Source: Oscillospiraceae bacterium (GTDB lineage Bacteria; Bacillota; Clostridia; Oscillospirales; JAAYXM01). From it: a stretch of DNA of 37,521 nt. The stretch's first letter is position 1, and the number at the start of each line of letters is the position of its first letter. This document shows, piece by piece, positions 14,566 to 24,404 of this stretch. The notes beneath the pieces were generated by a model. It made no database searches, was not told where the DNA came from, and saw nothing but the letters and a program-made list of their open reading frames with translations. Where the stretch lies: the NCBI GenBank assembly GCA_017421025.1, contig JAFQME010000011.1, positions 1 through 37,521 on the forward strand, given 5' to 3'. The translations under genes and the position numbers were made by a program.

Positions 14566-17500
14566 TTAGAACAAACTCATCTGGCTGGTTGCAGGGATAT
14601 CGTCAAGGACATGGTTTGCAGTGAGCAATTCCACCACCGCTTTGGAAACCTTGTTGCAACGTGACTGCAATTCATCCACTGAAATGAATTCACTTTTAAC
14701 ACGTTCTGCCATAATTCCACGTGCAGCGACTTCGCCAAGCCCCGGGATGGCGGTAAACGGCGGGAGCAAACCTGTCTCGGTGATTTGGAAATTGACCGCA
14801 TCCGATTGATAAAGATCGATCGGATCAAACTTGAAACCACGTGCATAGAATTCGTGACATACCTCCAAGGTGACCAACATTTCCTTTTCCACCGGTGACG
14901 GTTTTTCCTTTTTCTGGATCTCCTCCATTTTTGCAAGCACGACCCCGTCCCCGTTAATCATATACTGCGCATCAAACGCCTTTGCACGGACTGAGAAATA
15001 TGCGGCATAGAACGCCAGCGGATGATGTACTTTAAACCATGCGATACGGAATGCCATCATAACATAAGCAACCGCATGTGCCTTCGGGAACATATACTTG
15101 ATCTTCTTGCAAGAATCGATATACCATTTGGGGACGTTGTGAGAGGACATTTCCTCTTCCCACTCAGGCTTTAGACCTTTGCCTTTACGCACACTTTCCA
15201 TGATGGTAAATGAAAGTTTCGGCTCTACTCCTTTGGAGATCAGATAGAGCATGATATCGTCACGTGCACAGATGACCTCTTTCAGCGTAGCGGTCCCCTC
15301 TTTGACCAAGGTTTGTGCATTGTTGAGCCAAACATCGGTGCCGTGGGAAAGACCTGAAATACGGACCAATTCGTCAAAGGTTCCGGGCTTTGTGTCCACC
15401 AGCATTTCACGAACAAACTTCGTGCCAAACTCCGGCACTGCAACCGAGCCGGTTTTCCCCAAAATCGGGTCTTCCTCAATCCCGAGAGCGGAAAGCGAGG
15501 TAAAGATGCTCATGGTATCCTTATCATCCAACGGAATCTGACGTGCATTGAGCCCACTGAGTTGTTCCAACATACGAATCATGGTGGGATCATCGTGTCC
15601 GAGCAGGTCAAGTTTTAAGATATTGTCATGGATGGAATGGTAGTCAAAGTGGGTGGTGATGATGTCACTTGTGATATCGTTTGCAGGGTGTTGGACGGGA
15701 GAAAAGTCGTAAATCTCCTTTTCTTTCGGCACGATCATAACACCGCCCGGATGCTGACCGGTGGTGCGTTTGATTCCGGTACAGCCGACCACCATGCGTC
15801 CTTCTTCTGCACGGGTGACATGCATTCCACGTTCTTCCAGATAATTACGAACAAAGCCAAAGGCGGTGTTCTTCTGAACTGCAGAAATGGTGCCGGCCCG
15901 GAATACGTTGTCCTCACCAAAGATTTCAATGGTGTGACGGTGCGCACGACCTTGGTACTCACCGGAGAAATTGAGGTCGATATCCGGAGTTTTATCGCCG
16001 TCAAAACCAAGGAAGGTGGCAAACGGGATATCAAACCCATCTTTTTGATACTCGGTGCCGCAATTCGGACACACACGGTCCGGCATATCCACACCCGCAC
16101 CATAGCCTTGATTCTCAATAAATTCCGAATGCTTACAATTCGGGCAACGATAGTGCGGTGCCAGCGCATTTACTTCGGTGATACCAGAGAAATACGCAAC
16201 AACAGAAGATCCAACCGATCCACGGGAGCCAACCAAATACCCTTCCGCAATCGAACGGGACACCAGTTTTTGTGCGATGATGTACATGACATCAAAGCCA
16301 TGCGTGGTAATCTTGTCCAGTTCATATTCCAAACGCTCGTCTACAATTTTGGGAAGCGGGTCGCCATAAAGCTCACGTGCACGTGCACGGCACATGTTGA
16401 CCAATTCTTCCTTAGAGCCTTCGATTGAGGGCGGGAACTGTTCTTTTGGAATCGGGCGGATGGTTTCGCAGAGATCTGCAATCTTGTTGGTATTTTCCAC
16501 CACCACCTCATACGCACGGTCCTCGCCTAGATATGCGAATTCTTCGAGCATTTCATCGGTGGTTTTGAGATACAGCGGCGCCTGGTTGTCCGCATCGGAA
16601 AAGCCTTTGCCTGCCATGAGAACACGGCGGTAGACCTCATCATGCGGTTCAAGAAAGTGCACATCACCTGTCGCAACGGTCGGAATTCCGAGTTCATCGC
16701 CGAGGGAAAGGACTTTCCGGTTGAAATTGCGAATGGTTTCTATCGATTCCACCAAACCCTTTTCCACCATAAACGCATTGTTTCCGATGGGCTGGATTTC
16801 CAGATAATCATAATAGCTTGCAATCTCACGGAGTTCTTCATCGGGGCGTCCCGCCACAATTGCACCGTAAAGTTCACCTGCTTCACACGCAGAGCCGATG
16901 ATGAGCCCTTCACGATACTGGTCCAGCACACTGCGTGGAATAATCGGACGCTTGTTATAATACTTCAAATGTGCCAAAGACACGAGTTTATACAAGTTTT
17001 TCAAACCCACGTAATCTTTGACCAAAATAATCAAGTGATGCGCACGTACTTTGCCGACCTTGCCTGCTGACAGGTTGGTAAGATCTGCATTGATCTCGCT
17101 GACCAATTTGGTTTTGGAGGATTCACGCAACATCAAAATGAATTTTGCAAGCATATATGCCACGGTTGCCGCATCATCTGCTGCCCTGTGATGCGTAAAT
17201 GCAGGAAGATCCAACGCCTGCGCTACCACATTCAAACGATGCTTGGAAAGATCCGGGAGCAAGACTCGTGCCATTGCAAGGGTATCAAGTGAAACGAAGT
17301 TGTATTCGATGCCCAAACGTTCTGCTGCGACCTTGAGGAATCCAATATCAAACTCTGCATTGTGTGCAACCAAAACACGGTCATTTGCAAATGCTAAAAA
17401 GGATTTTAACGCTTCTTCAATCTCAGGTGCACCTTTTACAGTTTCGCTGCTAATCCCGGTAAGCTGTGTGATTTTTTCCGGGATAGGGCGTTTCGGATCC

Positions 17501-18891
17501 ACATAAGTATGGAATGTTTCTGCGAGTTCCCCGTTTCTCAGTACCACTGCTGCAATTTCGGTTATCGCTTCGGTCTGATTATTCAGGCCGGTGGTTTCAA
17601 TGTCAAAGCAAACAAATTCACCGGAGAGCGGCACATCCGAATGCCCGACCAGCGCACGAATGGGCTTTGCATTATTGACAAAATAGGCTTCAACGCCATA
17701 AATGACTTTGAGGTTATTCTTCTCTGCGGCTTTCATTGCATCTGGGAATGCCTGGACGACACCGTGGTCTGTGACTGCAATTGCAGGATGCTCCCAATAT
17801 GCTGCACGCTTTGCAAGTTCGCCAAATTCTGTCATACCGTCCATTTCCGACATATTGGTATGCAGATGCAGTTCAACACGTTTTTTCTCCGCCTTATCCT
17901 TGCGGATTTCTTTTTTGGTTTCGATGATATTCTGCGCTTTGAGAACCAAGTCCTGCGCATACATATCATAGTTGAGGGTCCCGTGAACACGCAAACGCAT
18001 TCCGGGTTTAATGACTTTGGCAAGTTCCTTTCCCTCAGCCATAGGCATTGCACGGCTGACTCGCATCGATCCGCTGTAATCCGTCATATCAAACTTCAGA
18101 ATGAAAAGGTCACGGGCGGTGATTTCGACATGGTCACACTCAAACACATCCCCTTCGATGGTGACTTTTCCAAACGAATCGTCGAGGCCTTTCATGGGGA
18201 CAACCTCATCAAACTGAGGTTTCCCGAGAAGGGCATCACCGTCCACCGTAGCAAGGCGTTTGTTTGCCATTTTCCCGTTCCATGGTTTTTTTACCGACGG
18301 CTCTTCTTTTTTGGGTTGCGGGACAGGCTTTGGTGCAAGGGCCGCAAGCCGTTCCTGCTCCTCACGCATGCGTGCACGGAGTTCTTCCTGTTCTTTTTCC
18401 AACTCTTCCGGAGTCAGCTCCTGCTCGAAGAACTCCACATGAACACGTTTTTCAAATGAATTCCAAAACTCGGTTTCGATGCGGCGGGCGCAATCTTTCA
18501 AATACTGTTCTCCGCCGTTTCTCAGTTCAATCTGTACAACGCCGGAGGAATAAGACCAATTCGCCTTTCCCAAAAGTGCACAGCACTGTGGGAATTCACG
18601 AATCATTTGTTGCTTTAAGTTTTCAAGATAAGCTTCATCACACAACTGCTCCGGGTATTTCACAATAAGTTTCACCCGTGCAAGGTGGTAACGTGTTTCC
18701 AATTCTTTCCGAACAGCGGAAATAGCCGCTCCGTCGCACAGGACTTCGGAGCGGACACTCACATTCATTCCACTTGTTTCTTTATTGATCGAAACCGATT
18801 CTACGATTGCATCACAAATCGGATTATGAGGTTCTTCACCCATGCCGACTCGAAACACTTCGTAAAAGGTCATCGTTTGCTTCTGTTCCAT
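14566..18891 (-). CDS. polC: DNA polymerase III alpha subunit, PolC type
   Basis: A full-length 1441-residue Gram-positive replicative polymerase. In order: an N-terminal domain (1-160), a Glu-rich linker (160-200), an OB domain (about 240-325), and the first half of a PHP domain (LHLHTNMSEMDG, 341-352). Next is an inserted DEDDh proofreading exonuclease with DIETTGL at 430-436 and later HNAEFDIGFL, then the rest of PHP, and the polymerase palm with TPDIDLNFSG. A four-Cys zinc element (CPNCKH...CPNCGT) lies before the palm, followed by tandem HhH and the C-terminal region ending QMSLF. It starts at an ATG sharing one base with the ispG stop (TAATG) and ends the pyrH-to-polC cluster. Confidence 0.97.
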   Translation of the reverse strand: MEQKQTMTFYEVFRVGMGEEPHNPICDAIVESVSINKETSGMNVSVRSEVLCDGAAISAVRKELETRYHLARVKLIVKYPEQLCDEAYLENLKQQMIREFPQCCALLGKANWSYSSGVVQIELRNGGEQYLKDCARRIETEFWNSFEKRVHVEFFEQELTPEELEKEQEELRARMREEQERLAALAPKPVPQPKKEEPSVKKPWNGKMANKRLATVDGDALLGKPQFDEVVPMKGLDDSFGKVTIEGDVFECDHVEITARDLFILKFDMTDYSGSMRVSRAMPMAEGKELAKVIKPGMRLRVHGTLNYDMYAQDLVLKAQNIIETKKEIRKDKAEKKRVELHLHTNMSEMDGMTEFGELAKRAAYWEHPAIAVTDHGVVQAFPDAMKAAEKNNLKVIYGVEAYFVNNAKPIRALVGHSDVPLSGEFVCFDIETTGLNNQTEAITEIAAVVLRNGELAETFHTYVDPKRPIPEKITQLTGISSETVKGAPEIEEALKSFLAFANDRVLVAHNAEFDIGFLKVAAERLGIEYNFVSLDTLAMARVLLPDLSKHRLNVVAQALDLPAFTHHRAADDAATVAYMLAKFILMLRESSKTKLVSEINADLTNLSAGKVGKVRAHHLIILVKDYVGLKNLYKLVSLAHLKYYNKRPIIPRSVLDQYREGLIIGSACEAGELYGAIVAGRPDEELREIASYYDYLEIQPIGNNAFMVEKGLVESIETIRNFNRKVLSLGDELGIPTVATGDVHFLEPHDEVYRRVLMAGKGFSDADNQAPLYLKTTDEMLEEFAYLGEDRAYEVVVENTNKIADLCETIRPIPKEQFPPSIEGSKEELVNMCRARARELYGDPLPKIVDERLEYELDKITTHGFDVMYIIAQKLVSRSIAEGYLVGSRGSVGSSVVAYFSGITEVNALAPHYRCPNCKHSEFIENQGYGAGVDMPDRVCPNCGTEYQKDGFDIPFATFLGFDGDKTPDIDLNFSGEYQGRAHRHTIEIFGEDNVFRAGTISAVQKNTAFGFVRNYLEERGMHVTRAEEGRMVVGCTGIKRTTGQHPGGVMIVPKEKEIYDFSPVQHPANDITSDIITTHFDYHSIHDNILKLDLLGHDDPTMIRMLEQLSGLNARQIPLDDKDTMSIFTSLSALGIEEDPILGKTGSVAVPEFGTKFVREMLVDTKPGTFDELVRISGLSHGTDVWLNNAQTLVKEGTATLKEVICARDDIMLYLISKGVEPKLSFTIMESVRKGKGLKPEWEEEMSSHNVPKWYIDSCKKIKYMFPKAHAVAYVMMAFRIAWFKVHHPLAFYAAYFSVRAKAFDAQYMINGDGVVLAKMEEIQKKEKPSPVEKEMLVTLEVCHEFYARGFKFDPIDLYQSDAVNFQITETGLLPPFTAIPGLGEVAARGIMAERVKSEFISVDELQSRCNKVSKAVVELLTANHVLDDIPATSQMSLF

Positions 18892-19958
18892 TATGTATTA
18901 AATTCCTCTGCTCTTTTCTTTGCAAGAATGATGAGTTCATCTACAATGCGGTCCATCGGAACTTTTTTCACAACCTCGCCTTTTGCAAACAAAAGGCCTT
19001 CCCCATCGCCGCCTGCCATGCCGACGTCTGCTTCCCGTGCCTCACCGGGACCGTTGACCGCACAGCCCATGACCGCTACTTTCAGCGGAGCATGGATGGC
19101 TCCCAACCGTTTTTCTACCTCGGATGCGATTTGGATGAGTTCAATCCGACAGCGGCCGCAAGTTGGGCACGAAATCAATTCCGGGGTGTTTTCTGCAAGC
19201 CCGCAAGCCTGTAAAATCTGCTTTGCACAGAAAACTTCCTCGACCGGATCCGCTGTGAGCGAAACTCGGATGGTATCGCCGATTCCATCACACAAAAGAC
19301 TCCCGATTCCAACAGCAGATTTGATACTTCCCATTTGGGCTGTTCCGGTTTCGGTTACCCCCAAGTGTAGCGGATAGCGAGTTTGCTCGGCGAGCAAACG
19401 ATATGCCGCAATGGTTTTCGGGACATTGGATACCTTGATTGAGATGCAGATATCATCAAAATCACAACGATTCAAAAGTTCCACATGGCCGAGTGCAGAC
19501 TCCACCAAGGCTTCCGGACAAACCGACCCATATTTTTTGAGGAGTTTTTGATCAAGCGATCCGCCGTTTACTCCGATACGAATCGGGATTCCTGCGGCTT
19601 TGCATGCCTCTGCGACCGCACGGACTCGTTCCTGATCTCCGATATTCCCCGGGTTAATGCGAATCTTATCCATCCCGGCACGCACCGCTTCCAATGCCAA
19701 GCGCCAATCAAAATGGATATCCGCAACCAACGGTACAGGCGATGCCTTTCGGATCTCGTGCAGTGCCTTCGCCGCATCCATATCCACCACGGCAAGGCGC
19801 ACGATCTCACATCCCGCCTCGGAAAGAGCTCGGATTTGAGAAAGGGTTGCCGCAACATCACGGGTGTCGGTACAACACATGGATTGAATACTGACCGGAG
19901 CACCGCCGCCAATTTGAATACCACCAACCGAAATTGCTTTCGAATTGCGTCGTTTCAT
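18891..19958 (-). CDS. ispG: 4-hydroxy-3-methylbut-2-en-1-yl diphosphate synthase (flavodoxin)
   Basis: The 355-residue enzyme converts MEcPP to HMBPP in the MEP isoprenoid pathway. The TIM-barrel part opens with VGGIQIGGGAPVSIQSM (residues 11-27), and ADIHFDWRLAL and RINPGNIG follow. The C-terminal iron-sulfur domain has the cluster ligands in SCPTCGRC and in GCAVNGPGEA. The compact bacterial form lacks the plant insert. It begins 12 nt after rseP and touches polC through a TAATG stop-start junction. dxr, the entry enzyme of the same pathway, is two genes upstream in the same transcript. Confidence 0.96.
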   Translation of the reverse strand: MKRRNSKAISVGGIQIGGGAPVSIQSMCCTDTRDVAATLSQIRALSEAGCEIVRLAVVDMDAAKALHEIRKASPVPLVADIHFDWRLALEAVRAGMDKIRINPGNIGDQERVRAVAEACKAAGIPIRIGVNGGSLDQKLLKKYGSVCPEALVESALGHVELLNRCDFDDICISIKVSNVPKTIAAYRLLAEQTRYPLHLGVTETGTAQMGSIKSAVGIGSLLCDGIGDTIRVSLTADPVEEVFCAKQILQACGLAENTPELISCPTCGRCRIELIQIASEVEKRLGAIHAPLKVAVMGCAVNGPGEAREADVGMAGGDGEGLLFAKGEVVKKVPMDRIVDELIILAKKRAEEFNT

Positions 19959-19970
19959 ACTTCTATCCCC

Positions 19971-21005
19971 TTATGCGAAAATCAACCGCCAAATATCGTG
20001 GAATGCAACAAAGATCATGAATCCCATGAGAATGACTAGACCCGCCGCATGGACATATCCTTCGTATTTGGGGTTTATGGGTTTTCCTCGAATGAGTTCG
20101 ATGAGCAAAAACAGCAAGCGTCCGCCGTCAAGCGCAGGAATCGGGAGAAGGTTCATGATTCCGAGATTGATCGAGATGAATGCGATCAAAAAGAGGAGTG
20201 AAAACAGCGATGTCTGTGCAGTTTCCACCATCATTTTCCCAATTCCAATTGGGCCTGCTACATCGTCCATCCCCACCTGTCCGGTGAGGAGTTGTACCAA
20301 GCCGAGATGCACCATACGCACCAAGTTATATGCGTTTTGTAAGATCAGTTTGACTTTGCCGCCAAAGGTGCTTTCCTCGGTTTTGAATAGCACCCCATAG
20401 TTTTGTACGGTTTTCCCGTCACGTTCATAGGTATGCAGTTCAAACTTGACACGTTCCAGTGTAACTCGTTCCCCGTCACGCAGCACTTCAACTGTGTAGT
20501 ACGGGGCGTCCTTTCCAAGGGAAAGCGCAGTAAGCAAATCATTTGCAAGGTAAATGCGGTAGCCGTCGATCGAAGTGACCGTATCCCCGACTTGGATTCC
20601 GGACTCCGCCATGTATTCCGGCACAACTTCTGCAACCGTTGGAGTGACCCAACGCTCGGTCGGTGCTAAAAACACGGTGAGCAAGACAAAGCCGATAATA
20701 AGATTCATCGCCGAGCCGGCTACCACGATGAGGATTCGTTTCCAAACGGATTTTGATCCAAACGCTTTCGGGTCGTCACTTTCTTTGTCCTCACCCTCCA
20801 TCGCACAAAAGCCTCCGATGGGCAGGATGCGGAGCGCATAAAGGGTCTCCCCTTTTGTGAATTTAAAAATTGCGGGACCCATGCCGAGTGCAAACTCGTT
20901 GACACGGACACCGCTAAGCTTTGCGGTGATAAAATGCCCGAATTCATGCACAAAAATCAAAAAACCGAATGCAAGTACAGCAAGTAAAATATAAATGTAA
21001 ATCAC
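19971..21005 (-). CDS. rseP: RIP metalloprotease RseP (site-2 protease)
   Basis: A 344-residue intramembrane zinc protease. The catalytic HEFGH motif is at residues 20-24 in the first membrane helix, one PDZ domain lies in the middle (about 115-190), and the third zinc ligand is in the C-terminal LLPIPALDGGRLL stretch. Homologues cut anti-sigma factors and signal-peptide remnants. The start is a GTG at 21005 overlapping the dxr stop as GTGA, which implies coupling. Placement between dxr and ispG is the usual Firmicutes order. Confidence 0.95.
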   Translation of the reverse strand: MIYIYILLAVLAFGFLIFVHEFGHFITAKLSGVRVNEFALGMGPAIFKFTKGETLYALRILPIGGFCAMEGEDKESDDPKAFGSKSVWKRILIVVAGSAMNLIIGFVLLTVFLAPTERWVTPTVAEVVPEYMAESGIQVGDTVTSIDGYRIYLANDLLTALSLGKDAPYYTVEVLRDGERVTLERVKFELHTYERDGKTVQNYGVLFKTEESTFGGKVKLILQNAYNLVRMVHLGLVQLLTGQVGMDDVAGPIGIGKMMVETAQTSLFSLLFLIAFISINLGIMNLLPIPALDGGRLLFLLIELIRGKPINPKYEGYVHAAGLVILMGFMIFVAFHDIWRLIFA

Positions 21006-22162
21006 CCTTTTGCGGGACTAAGCCCGACATTAGAATAGACCAGTTCACGTGCGGCACGGTCAGCGGCAAGTACCGCTTCCAGTGTCGGCGTTTCGTTCAA
21101 ATTCATTGTTTCCATGACACTTCCGACCAATTCTCCGATTTTGGAGAATCCGATTTTTTCTTGGAGAAACAGTGCTACTGCAGCCTCGTTTGCACCATTG
21201 AGCACCGCACCCGCAAGTTTTCCGATGCGTGCTGCATCCATGGCATAAGAAAGACACGGAAACGCCTCTAAATCCGGAGTTGCAAAGGTCATTTGTGAAA
21301 GTTTGCGGAAATCAAGCGGTTTTCCGTCAAACGGGATGCGGTTTGGAAAGTTTAGCGCATATGCGATCGGAAGTTTCATATCCGGCGCACCAAGCTGCGC
21401 AATTACTGCACCGTCTGCGAATTCCACCATGGAGTGAATGATGCTTTCACGATGAACCACCACTTCAATTTGATCGGGTGTGACTCCAAACAACCACATG
21501 GCTTCAATGAATTCCAGACCTTTGTTCATCAGGCTTGCGGAGTCAATGGTGATTTTGCTCCCCATTGCCCAATTGGGATGACGCAATGCCTGCTCTAAGG
21601 TTACGTGTTTTAATTCTTCCTTTGTTTTTCCAAAAAACGGTCCGCCCGATGCGGTGAGCAGAATCTTTTTCACTTCCGAATCCCGTCCTGCACGCAGGCA
21701 CTGGAAGATTGCGGAATGCTCGGAATCCACCGGGAGCAGTTTGACCCCCTCCTCTTTCGCACGGCGGGTGACCAACTCACCGGCACATACCAAGGTTTCC
21801 TTATTGGCAAGTGCGATGTCTTTTTTCGCATCGATTGCTGCGAGCGTTGGAAGAAGCCCCACCATACCGACCACAGCGGTCAACACACATTCTGCCTTCG
21901 GCATGGATGCTGCCTGCACCAAGCCGTCCATTCCACATTCCACACGGATTTTGGTATCGGCAAGCCGTACTTTCAAGTCTTTTGCTGCCGCTTCATCGTA
22001 TGCAACAACAAGTTCGGGATGGAATTCTCGAGCTTGCGCTTCCAGAAGGGTTACATTTTTGTTTGTGGTCAAGGCACACGGATGGATGGAAAACTCACGC
22101 AAAAGTTCAATGGTTTGTGTGCCGATCGAACCGGTTGACCCTAAAACGGATAACTCTTTCAT
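21002..22162 (-). CDS. dxr: 1-deoxy-D-xylulose 5-phosphate reductoisomerase
   Basis: This 386-residue enzyme converts DXP to MEP with NADPH. The nucleotide-binding loop GSTGSIGTQT is at residues 8-17, ALANKETLVCAG is in the middle, and PVDSEHSAIFQ holds metal-binding Asp and Glu residues. LTASGGPFF and NWAMGSKITIDSASLMNKGLE-like stretches complete the active site. The ATG at 22162 follows GGAGG. It lies 12 nt after cdsA and overlaps rseP by 4 nt. Full length, with no missing catalytic residue seen. Confidence 0.96.
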   Translation of the reverse strand: MKELSVLGSTGSIGTQTIELLREFSIHPCALTTNKNVTLLEAQAREFHPELVVAYDEAAAKDLKVRLADTKIRVECGMDGLVQAASMPKAECVLTAVVGMVGLLPTLAAIDAKKDIALANKETLVCAGELVTRRAKEEGVKLLPVDSEHSAIFQCLRAGRDSEVKKILLTASGGPFFGKTKEELKHVTLEQALRHPNWAMGSKITIDSASLMNKGLEFIEAMWLFGVTPDQIEVVVHRESIIHSMVEFADGAVIAQLGAPDMKLPIAYALNFPNRIPFDGKPLDFRKLSQMTFATPDLEAFPCLSYAMDAARIGKLAGAVLNGANEAAVALFLQEKIGFSKIGELVGSVMETMNLNETPTLEAVLAADRAARELVYSNVGLSPAKG

Positions 22163-22174
22163 ACTTCCTCCGTA

Positions 22175-22987
22175 TCAAACAAAGAGCGCAAAAATCCGAA
22201 GGACAAAATAGGTTGCCGGGGCGGTAAATAAAACCGAATCGAATCGGTCCAAAATCCCGCCATGACCCGGGAATACACCCCCGTAGTCCTTGATATTATA
22301 TTCACGCTTGATGATGGATAATGACAAATCCCCCATTTGAGAGAGAACAGATAACACAAGCCCTGCGACTGCAAGAAATACAAGAGAAAAATCCCCGTCA
22401 AAATACCGATTGACAATGACTCCGTATCCCACCATGCACAGGATGCAAATCAAAACGCCACCCACTGCACCTTCCACGGTTTTCTTCGGGCTGATAACGG
22501 GTGCAAGCTTATGCTTGCCCAAAAAACGTCCGACAAAGTAAGCTCCGGTATCGGTCGTCCATGCCGCAATGAACGGGAGTAAAAACACCAAAAGGCCTTG
22601 CTCGGATTCACGCAAGAGCAACAGGGTTGCATACAAAAGCGGAAAAATCATTCCGCCAAACATGGTGAGTGCGAGTTTGGAAAAGCTGCCTTGTTTTTCG
22701 TTTTTCAACCACATTGCGGCAAGGCATACAAACACCGCAAACACGCCCAAAAACAGCATCCAGATTTCTTTGAGATAGGAAATCCAAAGCGGAATGTATG
22801 CTGCAAGCAGGCAAGCAAGAAATACGGCTTTTCGATCGGTTACCGCATGAGTTCTCCAGAGGAGTTCATAGGCAGCTACCGCACAAAGTGCAGAGACTGC
22901 AAGCACCAAACAAAACGGCGGCAGAAAGAATACCACTGCAAAAAAGAGCGGAAGAGCCACAACGGCTGTTAAAATGCGAACAAGCAA
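22175..22987 (-). CDS. cdsA: phosphatidate cytidylyltransferase
   Basis: A 270-residue, strongly hydrophobic enzyme with about eight membrane helices that makes CDP-diacylglycerol for phospholipid synthesis. The family signature is complete near the C-terminus: SQMGDLSLSIIKRE, then DYGGVFPGHGGILDRFDS. The start is a TTG at 22987 preceded by AAAGGAGG at 8-nt spacing; no ATG or GTG fits the site. It lies 14 nt after uppS and 12 nt before dxr, inside the long envelope/isoprenoid cluster. Confidence 0.95.
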   Translation of the reverse strand: MLVRILTAVVALPLFFAVVFFLPPFCLVLAVSALCAVAAYELLWRTHAVTDRKAVFLACLLAAYIPLWISYLKEIWMLFLGVFAVFVCLAAMWLKNEKQGSFSKLALTMFGGMIFPLLYATLLLLRESEQGLLVFLLPFIAAWTTDTGAYFVGRFLGKHKLAPVISPKKTVEGAVGGVLICILCMVGYGVIVNRYFDGDFSLVFLAVAGLVLSVLSQMGDLSLSIIKREYNIKDYGGVFPGHGGILDRFDSVLFTAPATYFVLRIFALFV

Positions 22988-23001
22988 GTCTGTCGCCTCC
23001 T

Positions 23002-23766
23002 TTATTTTTTGGCATCGACACCGCCAAAACGGCGGGAACGGCTTTGGAAGGATACGATTGCACGGTCAAGCTCCCGCTCATCGAAATCCGGCCAAAGGAC
23101 ATCGGTAAAATAATACTCGGAATACGCAGACTGCCAAAGCAGGAAATTGGAAGTGCGGATTTCGCCGCTGGGACGAATGATTAGATCCGGATCCGGAGTT
23201 CCTGCGGAGTACAGATGTTCCCCAATCAGTTCGGCGGTAATATCTTGCGGAGCAAGACTCCCCGCTTTGACGGATTCCGCAAGTTTCTGTACTGCTTTTG
23301 TGATTTCGTCACGACCGCCGTAGTTGAGGCAGACATTGACGAAAATACCGGTCATTCTCTCGGACTTTTTCTCTGCGTGTTCCATGAGTTCCAACAGTTC
23401 GGGTGCAATTCTGCTGCGGTCTCCCCAAAAGCGGAGATGGATGTTGTCTTTTTCGACCGAGTCGATTGCTTCCAACACGTACTGACGCAAAAGGCCCATG
23501 ATAGCGGTGACTTCTGCCTGCGGCCTGCTCCAGTTTTCGGTTGAAAATGCATACACGGTCAGATATTTGACTCCAATATCGTTGCAATAGGTTGCGATTT
23601 TTCGAAAGGTTTCTGAGCCGACCGAATGACCTGCGGTACGGGGCAGATGACGCTGTTTTGCCCATCTTCCGTTTCCGTCCATAATAATTGCAATATGCTT
23701 TGGGAGTGCATTCATATCCGGTGTTTGTACCGGAAGATCACGCTTCTTTTTACCGAACAAGCCCAT
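23002..23766 (-). CDS. uppS: undecaprenyl diphosphate synthase (cis-prenyltransferase)
   Basis: The 254-residue enzyme builds the C55 lipid carrier for cell-wall synthesis. IIMDGNGRWAKQR lies at about residues 27-39 with catalytic Asp at 30. TVYAFSTENWSRP and the C-terminal DLIIRPSGEIRTSNFL with WPDF close the active site. The ATG at 23766 follows GAGAGGGG; an upstream in-frame ATG at 23820 falls within the preceding terminator hairpin. Because a terminator precedes it, expression depends on read-through from pyrH-frr or on a promoter I could not identify. Confidence 0.95.
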   Translation of the reverse strand: MGLFGKKKRDLPVQTPDMNALPKHIAIIMDGNGRWAKQRHLPRTAGHSVGSETFRKIATYCNDIGVKYLTVYAFSTENWSRPQAEVTAIMGLLRQYVLEAIDSVEKDNIHLRFWGDRSRIAPELLELMEHAEKKSERMTGIFVNVCLNYGGRDEITKAVQKLAESVKAGSLAPQDITAELIGEHLYSAGTPDPDLIIRPSGEIRTSNFLLWQSAYSEYYFTDVLWPDFDERELDRAIVSFQSRSRRFGGVDAKK

Positions 23767-23787
23767 AAAACCAATCCCCTCTCTGAT

Positions 23788-23835
23788 GAAAAAGCAAGCA
23801 TAAGAGTGTGCGGAATTCACGGCACACTCTTATGC
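23788..23835 (-). terminator. hairpin terminator or attenuator between frr and uppS
   Basis: A perfect 14-bp stem (23798-23811 with 23822-23835) has a 10-nt loop. On the minus strand it is followed by TTGCTTTTTC, so the T-run is displaced by four bases. It starts 13 nt after the frr stop, inside an otherwise contiguous cluster, which suggests partial termination. Confidence 0.7.
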
Positions 23836-23848
23836 CAAATAACAACAG

Positions 23849-24403
23849 TTAGATTTCGCTGAGTTCTTTTTCCTTCTTTGCGATGATGCCGTCAATCTCC
23901 TTGCACTTTGCATCGGTCATGTTCTGAATCTCTTTTTCAGCATTCTTGAGGTCGTCCTCGGTAATTTCAGACTTTTTCTTGAGATCCTTGAACAGATCAA
24001 TTGCATCACGACGGATATTACGAACCGCAACTTTTGCGTTTTCACCGGTTTTCTGAACCTGCTTGATCAAATCACGGCGGCGCTCCTCAGTCAGCTGCGG
24101 GAATACCAAACGAATGACCTTACCATCGTTAGACGGGTTAATGCCCAAATCCGAAGCCTGGATCGCTTTTTCAATTGACTTGAGTGCGGAAGCATCCCAC
24201 GGCTGGATCACCAAAGAACGGGGTTCCGGAACCGAAACGGAACCGATCTGTGCAATCGGGGTCATGGCACCGTAATACTCAACCGAGATTTTATCAAGAA
24301 CAGCCGGGTTTGCACGGCCTGCACGGATTGCGCCAAGCTCATCTACCAGCACATCGACACTGCGCTGCATTTTGCGATTTACTTCATTGTATCTTTCTTT
24401 CAT
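23849..24403 (-). CDS. frr: ribosome recycling factor
   Basis: A 184-residue factor of exactly the expected size that releases post-termination ribosomes with EF-G. The three-helix bundle is evident, with the RAGRANPAVLDKI stretch (about residues 29-41), YYGAMTPIAQIGSVSVPEPRS-like hinge region, and VAVRNIRRDAID later. The ATG at 24403 lies one base after the pyrH stop, the classical pyrH-frr pairing. A stem-loop follows its stop. Confidence 0.97.
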   Translation of the reverse strand: MKERYNEVNRKMQRSVDVLVDELGAIRAGRANPAVLDKISVEYYGAMTPIAQIGSVSVPEPRSLVIQPWDASALKSIEKAIQASDLGINPSNDGKVIRLVFPQLTEERRRDLIKQVQKTGENAKVAVRNIRRDAIDLFKDLKKKSEITEDDLKNAEKEIQNMTDAKCKEIDGIIAKKEKELSEI

Positions 24404-24404
24404 T

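Noticed and set aside
13526..14569. 347-codon plus-strand frame opposite fba
   Set aside because: Antisense to the highly conserved aldolase; no start signal, Cys- and Val-rich shadow composition.
17509..18459. Long plus-strand frame (316 codons) opposite polC
   Set aside because: Antisense to the continuous, motif-complete PolC reading frame; composition (many Phe, Cys, His) is typical of a shadow frame.
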